From positions 1 through 49,397 of the forward strand of contig JAAYLR010000070.1 of assembly GCA_012521815.1 (NCBI GenBank): 49,397 nucleotides of DNA, read 5' to 3'. The notes under the pieces are model-generated. The model ran no database searches, was not told the DNA's origin, and saw nothing but the letters and a program-made list of their open reading frames with translations. Position numbers and translations under genes: made by a program. The DNA is from Acidobacteriota bacterium (lineage in GTDB: Bacteria > Acidobacteriota > Thermoanaerobaculia > Multivoradales > JAGPDF01). Below, in pieces: positions 1 through 8,890 of this stretch; positions within the stretch are counted from its first letter, which is position 1; each line of letters starts with the position of its first letter.

Positions 1-710
1 ACCCCCGGCGCCGGACTGGCGGCGAGGATCCGGCGGGCCAGGAGCGTGGCGGGCTGGCTCCAGTCGAGCCGCTGCCCGCCGCGCGGCAGCTTCGGCGCCC
101 GGGTGACTCCCTCTGCCGGCTGCGGCACCGGCTCGAGCCGGCCCTGCACGAGCCCCCGGAGCGACTCGACGAGCAGCTCCGCACCGAGCGTCGCGAGCCG
201 CGCCGCGAGTTCGCCCGCCGTCTCCGTCTCGCCGATCGGCGTGGCCCGCCGCAGCAGCAGCGGACCGCTGTCGAGGCCCTCTTCCATGAGCATCGTGGTC
301 ACCCCGGTCTCCGGGTCCCCCGCGGCGATCGCCGCTTGCACCGGCGCCGCTCCCCGCCACCGGGGCAGGAGGGAGGCGTGGACGTTGACGCAGCCCAGCC
401 GGGGCAGCGAGAGCAGCGCCGGCGGAAAGATCTGCCCGTAGGCGACGACCACCGCGAGATCCGGGGCGAGCTCCTCCAGCGCCGCGAGGAACGACGGCTC
501 CGCGACCCGCTCGGGCTGGGCGACCGCGAGCGACCGTTCCCGTGCCCAGCGGACGACCGGCGGCGAGACGAGCCGCCGGCCGCGCCCCGCCGGCCGGTCG
601 GGCTGGCTCACCACGAGCCGGGGCGGTACACCGGCGGCCACGAGCGCCGCGAGGGTGGGAACGGCGAACTCCGGGGTGCCGAAGAAGAGGAGGCGCAGGT
701 CGCCGATCAC
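1..710 (-). CDS. fmt: Methionyl-tRNA formyltransferase, partial (3' end beyond left edge)
   Basis: Transfers a formyl group from 10-formyl-tetrahydrofolate to Met-tRNA(fMet) for translation initiation. About 236 codons are present; the rest of the C-terminal tRNA-binding domain lies off the left edge. The N-terminus reads LRLLFFGTPEFAVPTL, a Rossmann-like formyltransferase start. The catalytic segment NVHASLLPRWRGAAPVQ supplies the conserved Asn and His, and the downstream EEGLDSGP supplies the catalytic Asp. The start is a GTG at 710: the in-frame codons upstream give a TAG at 722-720, and the nearby ATG at 718 is out of frame and hits a stop after three codons. It follows the EamA permease by 45 bp and is probably the last visible gene of the rsmA-ftsK-eamA-fmt run. 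Family assignment is secure. Confidence 0.95.
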   Translation of the reverse strand, partial: MIGDLRLLFFGTPEFAVPTLAALVAAGVPPRLVVSQPDRPAGRGRRLVSPPVVRWARERSLAVAQPERVAEPSFLAALEELAPDLAVVVAYGQIFPPALLSLPRLGCVNVHASLLPRWRGAAPVQAAIAAGDPETGVTTMLMEEGLDSGPLLLRRATPIGETETAGELAARLATLGAELLVESLRGLVQGRLEPVPQPAEGVTRAPKLPRGGQRLDWSQPATLLARRILAASPAPG

Positions 711-755
711 CGCGGCATGCTAGCAAGAAGGGCGGAGACCTCGGCGACCGGAGGC

Positions 756-1652
756 CTACGAGAAGAGACCCACGGTCCCCGCCACCGCGAGCAGGGCGCC
801 CGCCACCGCCCGCCAGCCGATCCGCTCCTGCCCGAGCAGCGCGACGAGCGGGAGGATCAGCACCGGCGTCGTGGCCATCAGGCTCGCCGCGACCCCGGCC
901 GGGATCTCCTGGACCGCGAGGAGGGAGAGCGACACCCCGGTCACCGGACCGATCACCGTCCCCACGATGCTGAGCCCGAGGACGCGCCGGTCCCGCAGCG
1001 CGGCCACCACGCGTCCCCACTGCCGCGTGACGGTGAAGAGAAGCGCGAAGGCGAGCGCGCCGGCGAGCAGCCGGATCTGCGTCGCGGGCAGGAACGGATA
1101 CGCCGCGAGCCCCCTCTTCGCGAGCACCAGCCCTCCGGCCTGGCCGATCGCGCCGCCGAGCGCGAGCAGGAGCCCGGTGGCCGGCCGGTCCGCCACCGGC
1201 GCCGGGAGAGCCGTTCGCGGCTGGCGGTCGAGCACCGCGAGACCGACGCCGAAGACCACCGCGAGCATCCCCGCGGTCTCCAGCGCCGTGAGGCGTTCGC
1301 CACCGAGCAGCCAGGCGCCGAGGGCCGTCCAGACCGGCGCGGTCGACATCACGACGGTGGCGCGCCGCGGGCCCACGAGGACGTACGCCCGGAAGAGACA
1401 GAGATCCCCGAAGGCGAAGCCGACGAGCCCCGAAACGCCCAGCCAGAGCCACTCGTGACTCCCGGCGTCGAGCGGCAGGGGCTGGCCGCGCGTCGCCCAG
1501 CAGAGCAGGGTGAGCAGCGGCAGGGCGAACCAGAGCCGCAACAGATTGACCGGCAGCGATCCGGCCCGCCGTCCGGCGGCACCGAAGGCGAGCGGGCTCA
1601 CCGCCCAGCAGGTCGCGGCGCCGAGCGCCGCCAGTTCGCCGACCCTCTGCAT
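756..1652 (-). CDS. EamA/DMT-family transporter
   Basis: A 298-residue hydrophobic protein of the drug/metabolite transporter superfamily, an inner-membrane permease with about ten transmembrane segments. It has two internally related halves. The first begins ELAALGAATCWAVSPLAF and the second LLLALGGAIGQAGGLVLAKRG, each the typical opening helix of an EamA repeat. The first half contains the motif STAPVWTALGAWLLGGERLT and the second TTPVLILPLVALLGQERI, the characteristic fourth/fifth-helix signature ending in GE or QER. Substrate cannot be predicted. The ATG start at 1652 lies 12 bp after the ftsK stop, so the two are probably co-transcribed. No clear Shine-Dalgarno is visible. Confidence 0.85.
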   Translation of the reverse strand: MQRVGELAALGAATCWAVSPLAFGAAGRRAGSLPVNLLRLWFALPLLTLLCWATRGQPLPLDAGSHEWLWLGVSGLVGFAFGDLCLFRAYVLVGPRRATVVMSTAPVWTALGAWLLGGERLTALETAGMLAVVFGVGLAVLDRQPRTALPAPVADRPATGLLLALGGAIGQAGGLVLAKRGLAAYPFLPATQIRLLAGALAFALLFTVTRQWGRVVAALRDRRVLGLSIVGTVIGPVTGVSLSLLAVQEIPAGVAASLMATTPVLILPLVALLGQERIGWRAVAGALLAVAGTVGLFS

Positions 1653-1664
1653 GGTGATCCGGTT

Positions 1665-4070
1665 TCAGCCGTCGCGGCGGGCGCGGTCGAGCTCTTCGAA
1701 GTAGTCGGGCTTGACGAGCACGTCGCGCGACTTCGATCCCTGCTGCGGCCCGAGCAGCCCCTCCCGCTCCATCATGTCAATGAGCCGGCCGGCGCGGGAG
1801 AAGCCGATCCGCATCCGCCGCTGCAGGAAGCTCGCCGAGGCCTGCCGCTCGGTGACCACGAGCCGGGCGGCCTCCTCGTAGAGCACATCGTCGAGGTCGG
1901 CGCCCTCGCCGCTCCCGCTCCCCTCGGGCGGTCCTTCGAGCACCGCCGGGTCGAGCTCCGGCGGCCCCTGCTTCTTGAGCCAGCGGACGAGCGCGGCGCT
2001 CTCCTGCTCGCTCAGGTACGGCCCGTGGAGACGGATGGTGCGCGAGGTTCCCGGCGGCATGAAGAGCATGTCCCCCTTGCCGAGGAGCTTCTCGGCGCCG
2101 ACCTGGTCGAGGATCGTGCGCGAGTCGTGCCGCGAGGCGGTGGCGAAGGCGATCCGGCAGGGGAAGTTCGCCTTGATCGTGCCGGTGAGGATGTCGACCG
2201 AGGGGCGCTGGGTGGCGACGATGAGGTGGATCCCCACCGCCCGGGCCATCTGCGCGAGCCGCGCGATCGCCGTCTCGACCTCCGCCGAGGCGACCATCAT
2301 CAGGTCGGCGAGCTCGTCGATCACGACGACGTAGTACGGCAGCGGCCGGAGCTGGCCGTCGGCGGCCGCCTCCCCTTCGCTGAGCGCCAGCCGGTCGCGC
2401 ACCTCCGGGTCGCGGATCGCGCGGTTGTAGAAATCGATCGAGCGCACGTGCACCTCGGCGAGCAGCCGGTAGCGGCGCTCCATCTCCGCCACCGCCCAGC
2501 GGAGGGCGTTGGCCGCCTTCTTCGGCTCGACGACCACCTCCGTCTTCAGGTGCGGGATGTCGGCGTAGGCGCCGAGCTCGATCCGCTTCGGATCGATGAA
2601 GATGAACTGCACCTGCTCGCGGGTGGCGCGGTAGAGCAGCGAGGTGATCAGGCACTGCAGGCCGACGCTCTTGCCCGAACCGGTGGCGCCGGCCACGAGC
2701 AGGTGGGGCATCGTCGCGAGGTCGGCGAAGTACGGCTCCCCCTGGATCGTGCGGCCGATCGCCATGGTGAGCGTCGCCGGCGACTTGCGGAACCCCTCGT
2801 GGCCGAGCATCGAGCCGAGGCGAATCATCTGACGCTGCCGGTTCGGCACCTCGACGCCGAGCGTGGAGCGGCCGGGGATCCGCTCGATGCGCACCGCTTC
2901 GGCCTTGAGCGCGAGCGCGAGGTCGTCCTGGAGGCCGACGATCTGGCTCACCTTGACCCCCGGCGCCGGCTGGAGCTCGAAGACGGTGATCACCGGCCCC
3001 GGGGAGATCCCCTCGATCGTCCCCTCGACGCCGAACTCCGCGCAGCGGCTGCGGATCGACTCCCCGAGCCGCACCAGCTCGTCTTCGTCGATCCGGGCCC
3101 GGTCCTCGTCCATCTGGAGGAGGTTGAGCGGCGGCAGAGAGGGCGCCGCGGTGCCCGCGGGAAACGGCAGGTCGCGCTGGGGGGCCGATGCCGCCGGCGG
3201 CGCCGCCGGCGGCCGCTCCGCTGCCGGAGCGACGCGGCGCACGGCGAACTCCGGCTCACCGGCCCGCGCTGTCACCCGCACCGGCGCGGGCGGCGGGGGC
3301 GTGAGCGGCAGATCGGGGTCGGGCCCGGAGCGTCGCGCCTCGGCCTCTTCCGGCGCCGCGGCGGCCACGGCGCGCGACCGCTCCTCGGCGGCGCGCTGGA
3401 GGTGCTTGACGATGACGCGCCGCCGCGCCTGCTCCTTCGCCCGCCGCTCACGCCGGCGCGCCCGCGCCAGCGCCAGGCGCTCCCAGCCGCGCCGCAGGCG
3501 GTCGCGCCAGGCGGCCACCACCTCGCCGAGGCTGGTCTGCACGAGGAGCACCAGGCCGACGAGGGCGGCGGTGCCGAGGACGGCGAGCGCGCCGGAGAGG
3601 TTCATCCGGGCGACGAGCCAGTCGCCGAGCAGCAGGCCGAAGGCGCCGCCGCTCTCGAGCGCGCCGCCGCGCCAGGCGACACGCGGCTGCAGGAGATGCG
3701 CGAGCGCGGGCAGCGCGGCGAAGAGGAGCAGCGCTCCGGTCCCGCGGCCGACGACCCGCACCAGCGGCCGCTTCATCAGCCGGCGGCCGCCCTGGACCAG
3801 GAGGAGGAGCGGCAGCAGGAGGACCGTCAGCCCGAGGAACCCGAACCCCGCGGCCGAGACCTGGGCGCCGACCGACCCGATGACGTTGTGCACGGCGTTC
3901 CCACCGGGAGCGCGGCGCAGGAAGCTCGGATCGGCGGGATCGTGACTGATCAGGCTGGCGGCGAGCAGGCCGGCGAGCACGATCAGGACGATGCCGACGA
4001 TCTCGCGACTTTTGGCGGCGGAAAGCTCGATCCGCTTCCGCTCCGGCTTCGCCTCTTCCCGTGTTTTCAC
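1665..4070 (-). CDS. ftsK: DNA translocase FtsK/SpoIIIE
   Basis: Membrane-anchored, septum-associated ATPase that pumps chromosomal DNA during division and activates XerCD recombination at dif. At 801 residues it is a normal compact FtsK. Residues about 20-195 hold four or so transmembrane helices (first one IVGIVLIVLAGLLAASLI). A basic, Pro/Ala-rich linker follows to about 330, then the alpha/beta motor. Walker A is VAGATGSGKS near residue 463, and Walker B is YVVVIDELADLMM. The C-terminal winged-helix gamma domain (SFLQRRMRIGFSRAGRLIDMME) reads the polar KOPS-type guide sequences. The start is GTG at 4070, preceded by GAAGGG. It lies about 96 bp after rsmA and just before the EamA permease. 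Confidence 0.95.
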   Translation of the reverse strand: MKTREEAKPERKRIELSAAKSREIVGIVLIVLAGLLAASLISHDPADPSFLRRAPGGNAVHNVIGSVGAQVSAAGFGFLGLTVLLLPLLLLVQGGRRLMKRPLVRVVGRGTGALLLFAALPALAHLLQPRVAWRGGALESGGAFGLLLGDWLVARMNLSGALAVLGTAALVGLVLLVQTSLGEVVAAWRDRLRRGWERLALARARRRERRAKEQARRRVIVKHLQRAAEERSRAVAAAAPEEAEARRSGPDPDLPLTPPPPAPVRVTARAGEPEFAVRRVAPAAERPPAAPPAASAPQRDLPFPAGTAAPSLPPLNLLQMDEDRARIDEDELVRLGESIRSRCAEFGVEGTIEGISPGPVITVFELQPAPGVKVSQIVGLQDDLALALKAEAVRIERIPGRSTLGVEVPNRQRQMIRLGSMLGHEGFRKSPATLTMAIGRTIQGEPYFADLATMPHLLVAGATGSGKSVGLQCLITSLLYRATREQVQFIFIDPKRIELGAYADIPHLKTEVVVEPKKAANALRWAVAEMERRYRLLAEVHVRSIDFYNRAIRDPEVRDRLALSEGEAAADGQLRPLPYYVVVIDELADLMMVASAEVETAIARLAQMARAVGIHLIVATQRPSVDILTGTIKANFPCRIAFATASRHDSRTILDQVGAEKLLGKGDMLFMPPGTSRTIRLHGPYLSEQESAALVRWLKKQGPPELDPAVLEGPPEGSGSGEGADLDDVLYEEAARLVVTERQASASFLQRRMRIGFSRAGRLIDMMEREGLLGPQQGSKSRDVLVKPDYFEELDRARRDG

Positions 4071-4166
4071 CGATTCCCTTCGCCGGCGCTCGGCCCGGTG
4101 GCTCGCGGAGCGCCATCGTCCGCTCGGCGGCGCCGCCGCTCTCGCCTCGCTGAACCGCAGGTGATC

Positions 4167-5000
4167 CTACCACCCGTCACGATCGCCTCCCGGCACGGAC
4201 GGCGCCGCGAACGTTTCACAACGCGCCCGGTGGAGCGCGAGGAAGCCGTCGAGAGCGACCTCTTCGGCCCGGGCCGACGCCGAGATCCCCGCCGCCGCGA
4301 GCAGCCGCTCTGCCGTGGCGCTTCCGAAGCGGGCGCCGAGGGAGTTGCGCAGCGTCTTGCGGCGATGGGTGAACGCGGCGTGGACGAGCCGTTCGAACCC
4401 CGGCATCTCCGCCTCGGGCAGGGGCGCCGGGTGCGGCGTGAGGCCGATGAAGGCGCTCTCGACCTTCGGCGGCGGCCGGAAGGCGCCCGGGCCGAGCCGT
4501 CCGAGCAGCCGCGCCTCCGCCCGGGCCGCCGTCAGCACCGAGAGCGCGCCGTACTCCTTCGCGCCGGGGCGGGCCACGAACCGCTCGGCGACCTCGAGCT
4601 GCACGAGGAACGCCGCGCGATCGAGGTCGCGGGCGCCACGGAGCAGCGCCGTCACGATCGCCGTCGCCACCGCGTACGGCAGGTTCCCGGCGACGCGGAC
4701 ACCCGCCGGCAGCCGCTCCCAGGCGAGCGTGAGGGCATCGCCGGCGGCCACCGCGAGACGCGGATCCGGCAGCACCCGCCGGAGGTGCGCGGCCCAGGCC
4801 AGATCGAGCTCGACCGCGAGCACCCGGGCTCCTTCGGCGAGCAGAGCCCGCGTCAGGACCCCGCCGCCCGGGCCGATCTCGACGACCGCGCCCCCGGCCG
4901 GGGCGAGAAAGGCGACGAGCGGCCGGCAGAGCGCGGGTCCGCGCAGATGGTGCTGGCCGAGGGCGCGACGGCGCCGGGGACGGTTGCGCGGAGACTCCAT
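4167..5000 (-). CDS. rsmA: 16S rRNA (adenine1518-N6/adenine1519-N6)-dimethyltransferase
   Basis: RsmA/KsgA dimethylates two adjacent adenines in the 3' terminal hairpin of 16S rRNA late in 30S assembly; its loss gives kasugamycin resistance in other bacteria. At 277 residues the length is normal. The SAM-binding motif I is VVEIGPGGGVLTRALL, motif IV is NLPYAVATAIV, and the C-terminal helical domain contains HRRKTLRNSL. The usual N-terminal GQNFL or GQHFL motif reads GQHHLRGP here, so the Phe/Leu pair is altered (see findings). The ATG at 5000 is the first of the minus-strand run. It diverges from moxR across an 80-bp gap. Confidence 0.93.
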   Translation of the reverse strand: MESPRNRPRRRRALGQHHLRGPALCRPLVAFLAPAGGAVVEIGPGGGVLTRALLAEGARVLAVELDLAWAAHLRRVLPDPRLAVAAGDALTLAWERLPAGVRVAGNLPYAVATAIVTALLRGARDLDRAAFLVQLEVAERFVARPGAKEYGALSVLTAARAEARLLGRLGPGAFRPPPKVESAFIGLTPHPAPLPEAEMPGFERLVHAAFTHRRKTLRNSLGARFGSATAERLLAAAGISASARAEEVALDGFLALHRARCETFAAPSVPGGDRDGW

Positions 5001-5080
5001 CGCAGGTCATTTTGGCATGCGCCGGGCGCCGGATCTCTGGCACTCCGATTGCACCTCGCGCCGGGCGGGAGGGGATTCTG

Positions 5081-6070
5081 ATGTCGGTCGATCTCGCTTC
5101 GCTCACCGCCCGCGTCGAGCGGGAATCGCTCTCGCTGCGCCAGGTCGAGACCGAGATCCACAAGGTGATCGTCGGTCAGGAGTACCTCGTCGCGCGCCTG
5201 CTCGTGACCCTGCTCGCCCGCGGCCACGTGCTCATCGAAGGGGTCCCCGGGCTCGCCAAGACGCTCGCGGTCAAGACCCTCGCGCGCTGCCTCCATCTCG
5301 ACTTCCAGCGCATCCAGTTCACCCCCGACCTGCTCCCCGCCGACCTGCTCGGGACGCTGATCTACGACCAGCGCAAGGGGGAGTTCATCCCGCGGCAGGG
5401 TCCGCTCTTCACCCAGCTGCTGCTCACCGACGAGATCAACCGGGCGCCCGCGAAGGTGCAGTCCGCCCTCCTCGAAGCGATGGAGGAGAAGCAGGTCACG
5501 CTCGGCGACACCACCTATCCGCTCGCCGAGCCGTTCATGGTCATGGCGACCCAGAACCCGATCGAGCAGGAGGGGACCTATCCGCTCGCCGAGGCGCAGG
5601 TCGACCGCTTCCTGCTCAAGCTGCGGCTCGACTACCCCACCCGCGAGGAGGAGGAGGAGATCCTCGAGCGGATGCTCGTCGAGCGGCCGATCGAGGTCTC
5701 GCCGGCGCTCGACCGCGACCGTCTCCTCGCGCTCCGGCAGACCGCCGACGAGATCTACCTCGACGCGAAGCTGCGCCGCTACATCCTCGATCTCGTCAGC
5801 GCCTCGCGCGATCCGAAGGCGGCGGGTCTTCCCGAGCTCGCCGAGCTGATCGGCTTCGGCGCCTCGCCCCGCGCCACCCTCTACCTCGCGCGCGCCGCCA
5901 AGGCGTTCGCCTTCCTGCGGGGCCGCGCGTTCGTCGTCCCCGAGGACGTCAAGGAGCTCGCCCCGGACGTGTTGCGTCACCGGCTGGTGCCGACCTACGA
6001 GGCCGAGGCCGAGAACGTCTCCGGCGACGAGCTGGTGCGCCGCCTCCTCGACGGCGTCGAGGTGCCCTGA
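5081..6070 (+). CDS. MoxR-family AAA+ ATPase
   Basis: A 329-residue cytoplasmic AAA+ ATPase of the MoxR group, which are thought to act as chaperones that work with VWA-domain proteins. Walker A is GVPGLAKT (residues 54-61), and the Walker B region LLTDEINRAPAKVQSALLEAMEE and sensor-1 MVMATQNPIEQEGTYPL are textbook MoxR signatures. The C-terminal lid domain follows. I chose the ATG at 5081, with GGGAGGGG 7-8 nt upstream. The open frame extends upstream to 5012, but that extra segment looks like untranslated sequence. It begins a seven-gene operon; the DUF58 gene starts 8 bp after its stop. Confidence 0.95.
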   Translation: MSVDLASLTARVERESLSLRQVETEIHKVIVGQEYLVARLLVTLLARGHVLIEGVPGLAKTLAVKTLARCLHLDFQRIQFTPDLLPADLLGTLIYDQRKGEFIPRQGPLFTQLLLTDEINRAPAKVQSALLEAMEEKQVTLGDTTYPLAEPFMVMATQNPIEQEGTYPLAEAQVDRFLLKLRLDYPTREEEEEILERMLVERPIEVSPALDRDRLLALRQTADEIYLDAKLRRYILDLVSASRDPKAAGLPELAELIGFGASPRATLYLARAAKAFAFLRGRAFVVPEDVKELAPDVLRHRLVPTYEAEAENVSGDELVRRLLDGVEVP

Positions 6071-6078
6071 GCCCGGCG

Positions 6079-7020
6079 ATGCGCGCGCTCCTCTCACGGC
6101 TGCGGCGGCGGCGCCCGGCCGCGCCCGCCCCCGAGCGCCGGGGCCCGATCACCCCGCCGGAGCTGATGCGGCGGGTGCGGCGGATCGAGATCCACACGAA
6201 GCGTCTCGTCGACCGGGGCGTGGCGGGGGATTACCACTCGGTCTTCCGCGGCCGGGGGATGGAGTACTCCGAGGTCCGCCCCTACCAGCCGGGCGACGAC
6301 GTGCGCGACATCGACTGGAACGTCACCGCCCGGATGGGCGTGCCGTTCGTCAAGCAGTACGTCGAGGAGCGCGACCTCACCGTCTTCCTCGCCATCGACG
6401 TCTCCGGCAGCCTCGCCTTCGGCTCGCGCGGCGTGCTCAAGCGGGAGCTCGCCGCCGAGGTCGCGGCGCTCCTCGCCTTCGCCGCGCTCGCCAACCAGGA
6501 CCGGGTGGGCGCTGCTCTCTTCTCCGACCGGATCGAGCTCTTCCTGCGCCCGGCGCGCCGCCGCAACCAGGTCCTCCGCCTCGTGCGCGAGATCCTCGGC
6601 CGTCCGGCGCGGGGCGGCACCGAGCTCGAGGCGACGCTGCGGGCGGCGCTCGCCAACCTGCGCCAGCGCTCCGTGCTCTTCGTGATCTCCGACTTCCTCG
6701 CCCCGCTGCCGGAGGGGGCGCTGAAGCTCGCCGCCGCCCGCCACGACCTCGTGGTCGTCGAGATCGTCGACCCGCGTGACCTCGCGCTGCCGGTCACCGG
6801 CCCGGTGGCGCTCGCCGACGCCGAGAGCGGCGAGCTGCTCGTCGCCGGCGGCCGCCACCTCGCCCGCGCCCATTTCGAGCGCGAGCGAGCCCGCCGGCAG
6901 GCGCTCGCCGACCTCACCCGGAAGCTCGACGTCGATCACCTCGAGCTGCGGACCGATCGCCCCTACCTGCCGGCGCTCGTCTCCTTCTTCGCCGCGCGCC
7001 GGCGCCGCTACGCCCGATGA
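6079..7020 (+). CDS. DUF58 domain-containing protein
   Basis: A 313-residue cytoplasmic protein of the DUF58 family, which is nearly always encoded next to MoxR ATPases. The family signature RPYQPGDDVRDIDWNVTARM lies at about residues 67-86. A degenerate von Willebrand A-like fold follows, with FLAIDVSGSLAFG giving a partial MIDAS (DVSGS) and VLFVISDFLAPL a second beta-strand edge. No signal peptide or membrane segment is seen. The ATG at 6079 was chosen because it follows the moxR stop by 8 bp; the open frame itself extends far upstream through moxR as a shadow. Its last codon overlaps the next gene as ATGA. Its biochemical role is not established; it is inferred to be a MoxR partner. Confidence 0.9.
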   Translation: MRALLSRLRRRRPAAPAPERRGPITPPELMRRVRRIEIHTKRLVDRGVAGDYHSVFRGRGMEYSEVRPYQPGDDVRDIDWNVTARMGVPFVKQYVEERDLTVFLAIDVSGSLAFGSRGVLKRELAAEVAALLAFAALANQDRVGAALFSDRIELFLRPARRRNQVLRLVREILGRPARGGTELEATLRAALANLRQRSVLFVISDFLAPLPEGALKLAAARHDLVVVEIVDPRDLALPVTGPVALADAESGELLVAGGRHLARAHFERERARRQALADLTRKLDVDHLELRTDRPYLPALVSFFAARRRRYAR

Positions 7021-7898
7021 CCGCCGCCCTCCTGCTCGCCGCGCTCCTCGCCACCCAGGCTCCGACCGTCCGGGTGGAGCTCGACCCGGCCGCGATCACG
7101 GTGGGCGATCCCGTCACCGCGCTCGTGGTGGTGGAAGGCACGGCGGCAGAGCCGGTGATCGGTCCGTGGAGCACGAGCTGGGGGGAGGCGGAGATCGCGG
7201 AGACCGGTCCCGTCGAACCGGCGGGGAGCGGCCGGTGGCAGCAGCGGCTGCGCCTCACCGCCTTCCGCACCGGCGAGCTCACGCTGCCGCCCCCCGAGAT
7301 CGTGGCCGACGGAGTTGCGCTCACCGCGGAACCCGTCATCCTCACCATCCGCTCGGTGCTGCCGCCGGACGAGGAGAACCCTGCCCCGCGCCCGCCGGCG
7401 CCCCCGGTGCCGCTGCCGACCCCGGCGGCGTTCTGGTGGCTCCTCGCGGCGCTCACGGCGTTCACCCTGGCCGGCGTCGCACTCCTCGCCGAGCGGGAGC
7501 GGCAGCGGCGGCGGGAGGTCCGGCCCCGGCCCGCGGTGCCTCCGCTCGCCGAGCTGCTCGCGGCGCTCGCGCCCCTCGGCGGCGGCGCGAGCGAGGCGGG
7601 GCACACCGCGCTCTCGCTCGCGCTGCGGCGCTATCTCGGACGGCGTCTCGACTTCCCCGCCGCCGAGAGCAGCACCTCCGAGATCGGCCGCTGGCTCGCC
7701 ACCCAGCGACTCGGCCGCGACCTCGCCCGGACGACCGTGCAGCTCCTGCGCGACTGCGACCAGGTGAAGTTCGCCCGCCGCCCGGCCACCGCCGCCGAGC
7801 TCGCCTCCCGGCTCGTCCTCGCCCAGGAGGTCGCCGGGGAGATCGAGGCGTCGCTGCAGCCGCCGGCGGAACCGGCCGCGCCGCAGGAGGCGGCATGA
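7017..7898 (+). CDS. DUF4381-like membrane protein of the Bat operon
   Basis: A 293-residue protein with a short signal-like N-terminus (MTAALLLAALLATQA), a periplasmic beta-rich stretch to about residue 125 resembling a small BatD-type domain, a proline-rich hinge, and one transmembrane helix at about 138-160. Its cytoplasmic tail contains LALRRYLGRRLDFPAAESSTSEIG. That tail resembles the DUF4381-type proteins placed between DUF58 and VWA genes in many MoxR operons. It overlaps DUF58 and the following VWA gene by 4 nt each (ATGA), so translation is probably coupled. Family placement rests on topology and position more than on a diagnostic motif. Confidence 0.7.
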   Translation: MTAALLLAALLATQAPTVRVELDPAAITVGDPVTALVVVEGTAAEPVIGPWSTSWGEAEIAETGPVEPAGSGRWQQRLRLTAFRTGELTLPPPEIVADGVALTAEPVILTIRSVLPPDEENPAPRPPAPPVPLPTPAAFWWLLAALTAFTLAGVALLAERERQRRREVRPRPAVPPLAELLAALAPLGGGASEAGHTALSLALRRYLGRRLDFPAAESSTSEIGRWLATQRLGRDLARTTVQLLRDCDQVKFARRPATAAELASRLVLAQEVAGEIEASLQPPAEPAAPQEAA

Positions 7899-8890
7899 GC
7901 GCGCTGCCGGTCTTCGCCTCCCCCTTCTGGCTCCTCGGGCTGGCGCTCCTGCCGCTCCTCGGCTGGTGGCACCACCGGCGTCCCCGGCACGGGGCGCTCC
8001 TCGTGAGCCGCCTGCCGGCCCCGGCTGCCGGCCGCTGGCGGCTGCATCTCCCCTTCTACCTGAAGCTCGCCGCGCTCGCCGCGCTCTTCCTCGCCCTCGC
8101 CCGTCCGCAGGCCGGCTACAGCTGGGAGGAGAGCCTCACCGAGGGGATCGACATCCAGCTCGTGCTCGACATCTCCGGGAGCATGGCGGCGGAGGATTTC
8201 CAGCCCGACAACCGTCTCGGGGTGGCGAAGCGGGTCCTGCGCGACTTCGTGGCTCGGCGCCCGGCCGACCGCCTCGGCCTGACGGTCTTCGGCGGCACCG
8301 CCATGACCCGCGCGCCCCTGACCACCGACCGGCGGCTGCTCGACGAGCTGATCGCCGCCGTCGACTTCAACGACGTCGCCGACGGCACGGCGATCGGGGT
8401 CGCGCTGGCCAGCGCCGCCCGCCGGCTGGAGGCGGCCGGCGCGAAGAGCCGGATCGCGGTCCTCGTCACCGACGGCGCCAACAACACCGGCGAGATCGAT
8501 CCGCGCTCCGCCGCCGCGCTCTGCGCCGGCCTCGGGATCCGCGTCTACACGATCGGCGTCGGTACCTCCGGCAGGGTGCCCATACCCGTGCCGGTGCGCG
8601 ACCCGCTCACCGGCCGGACGAGCGTGCGCCGCACCCTGATGGAGGTGGAGATCGACGAGCCGCTCCTGCGCGAGATCGCCACGCGCACCGGAGGCGCCTT
8701 CTACCAGGCGACCGATGCGGGCGCGCTCGCGGCCGTCTTCGCCGAGATCGACCAGCTCGAGAAGACCCCGCTGAAGGTCAAGCGGTACGTGCGCTACGAG
8801 GAGCGGTTCGCGCCGTTCGCCTGGGCGGCGCTCGCGCTGCTCGCGCTCTCGCCGGCGCTCGCCCTCGCCCGGATCACGGTGGAGCCATGA
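7895..8890 (+). CDS. VWA domain membrane protein, BatA-like
   Basis: A 331-residue BatA-type protein. Two N-terminal helices (about 11-26 and 54-70) anchor a von Willebrand A domain, followed by a C-terminal helix at about 308-328. The metal-ion-dependent adhesion site is complete: DISGS at D92, S94, S96; a Thr in TAMTRAPLTTD; and an Asp in VLVTDGANNTGE. VWA/MIDAS domains bind protein ligands through a divalent cation. In Bacteroides, Bat proteins affect aerotolerance, while elsewhere they are tied to envelope stress. The start ATG at 7895 forms an ATGA overlap with the preceding stop, and the end overlaps the next VWA gene the same way. Confidence 0.92.
   Translation: MSALPVFASPFWLLGLALLPLLGWWHHRRPRHGALLVSRLPAPAAGRWRLHLPFYLKLAALAALFLALARPQAGYSWEESLTEGIDIQLVLDISGSMAAEDFQPDNRLGVAKRVLRDFVARRPADRLGLTVFGGTAMTRAPLTTDRRLLDELIAAVDFNDVADGTAIGVALASAARRLEAAGAKSRIAVLVTDGANNTGEIDPRSAAALCAGLGIRVYTIGVGTSGRVPIPVPVRDPLTGRTSVRRTLMEVEIDEPLLREIATRTGGAFYQATDAGALAAVFAEIDQLEKTPLKVKRYVRYEERFAPFAWAALALLALSPALALARITVEP

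Noticed and set aside
336-5081. A 1581-codon plus-strand open frame
   Set aside because: It runs antisense to fmt, the EamA permease, ftsK and rsmA, all recognised by motifs. The translation is Arg/Pro/Glu-rich and without domains, an effect of GC-biased codons read on the opposite strand.
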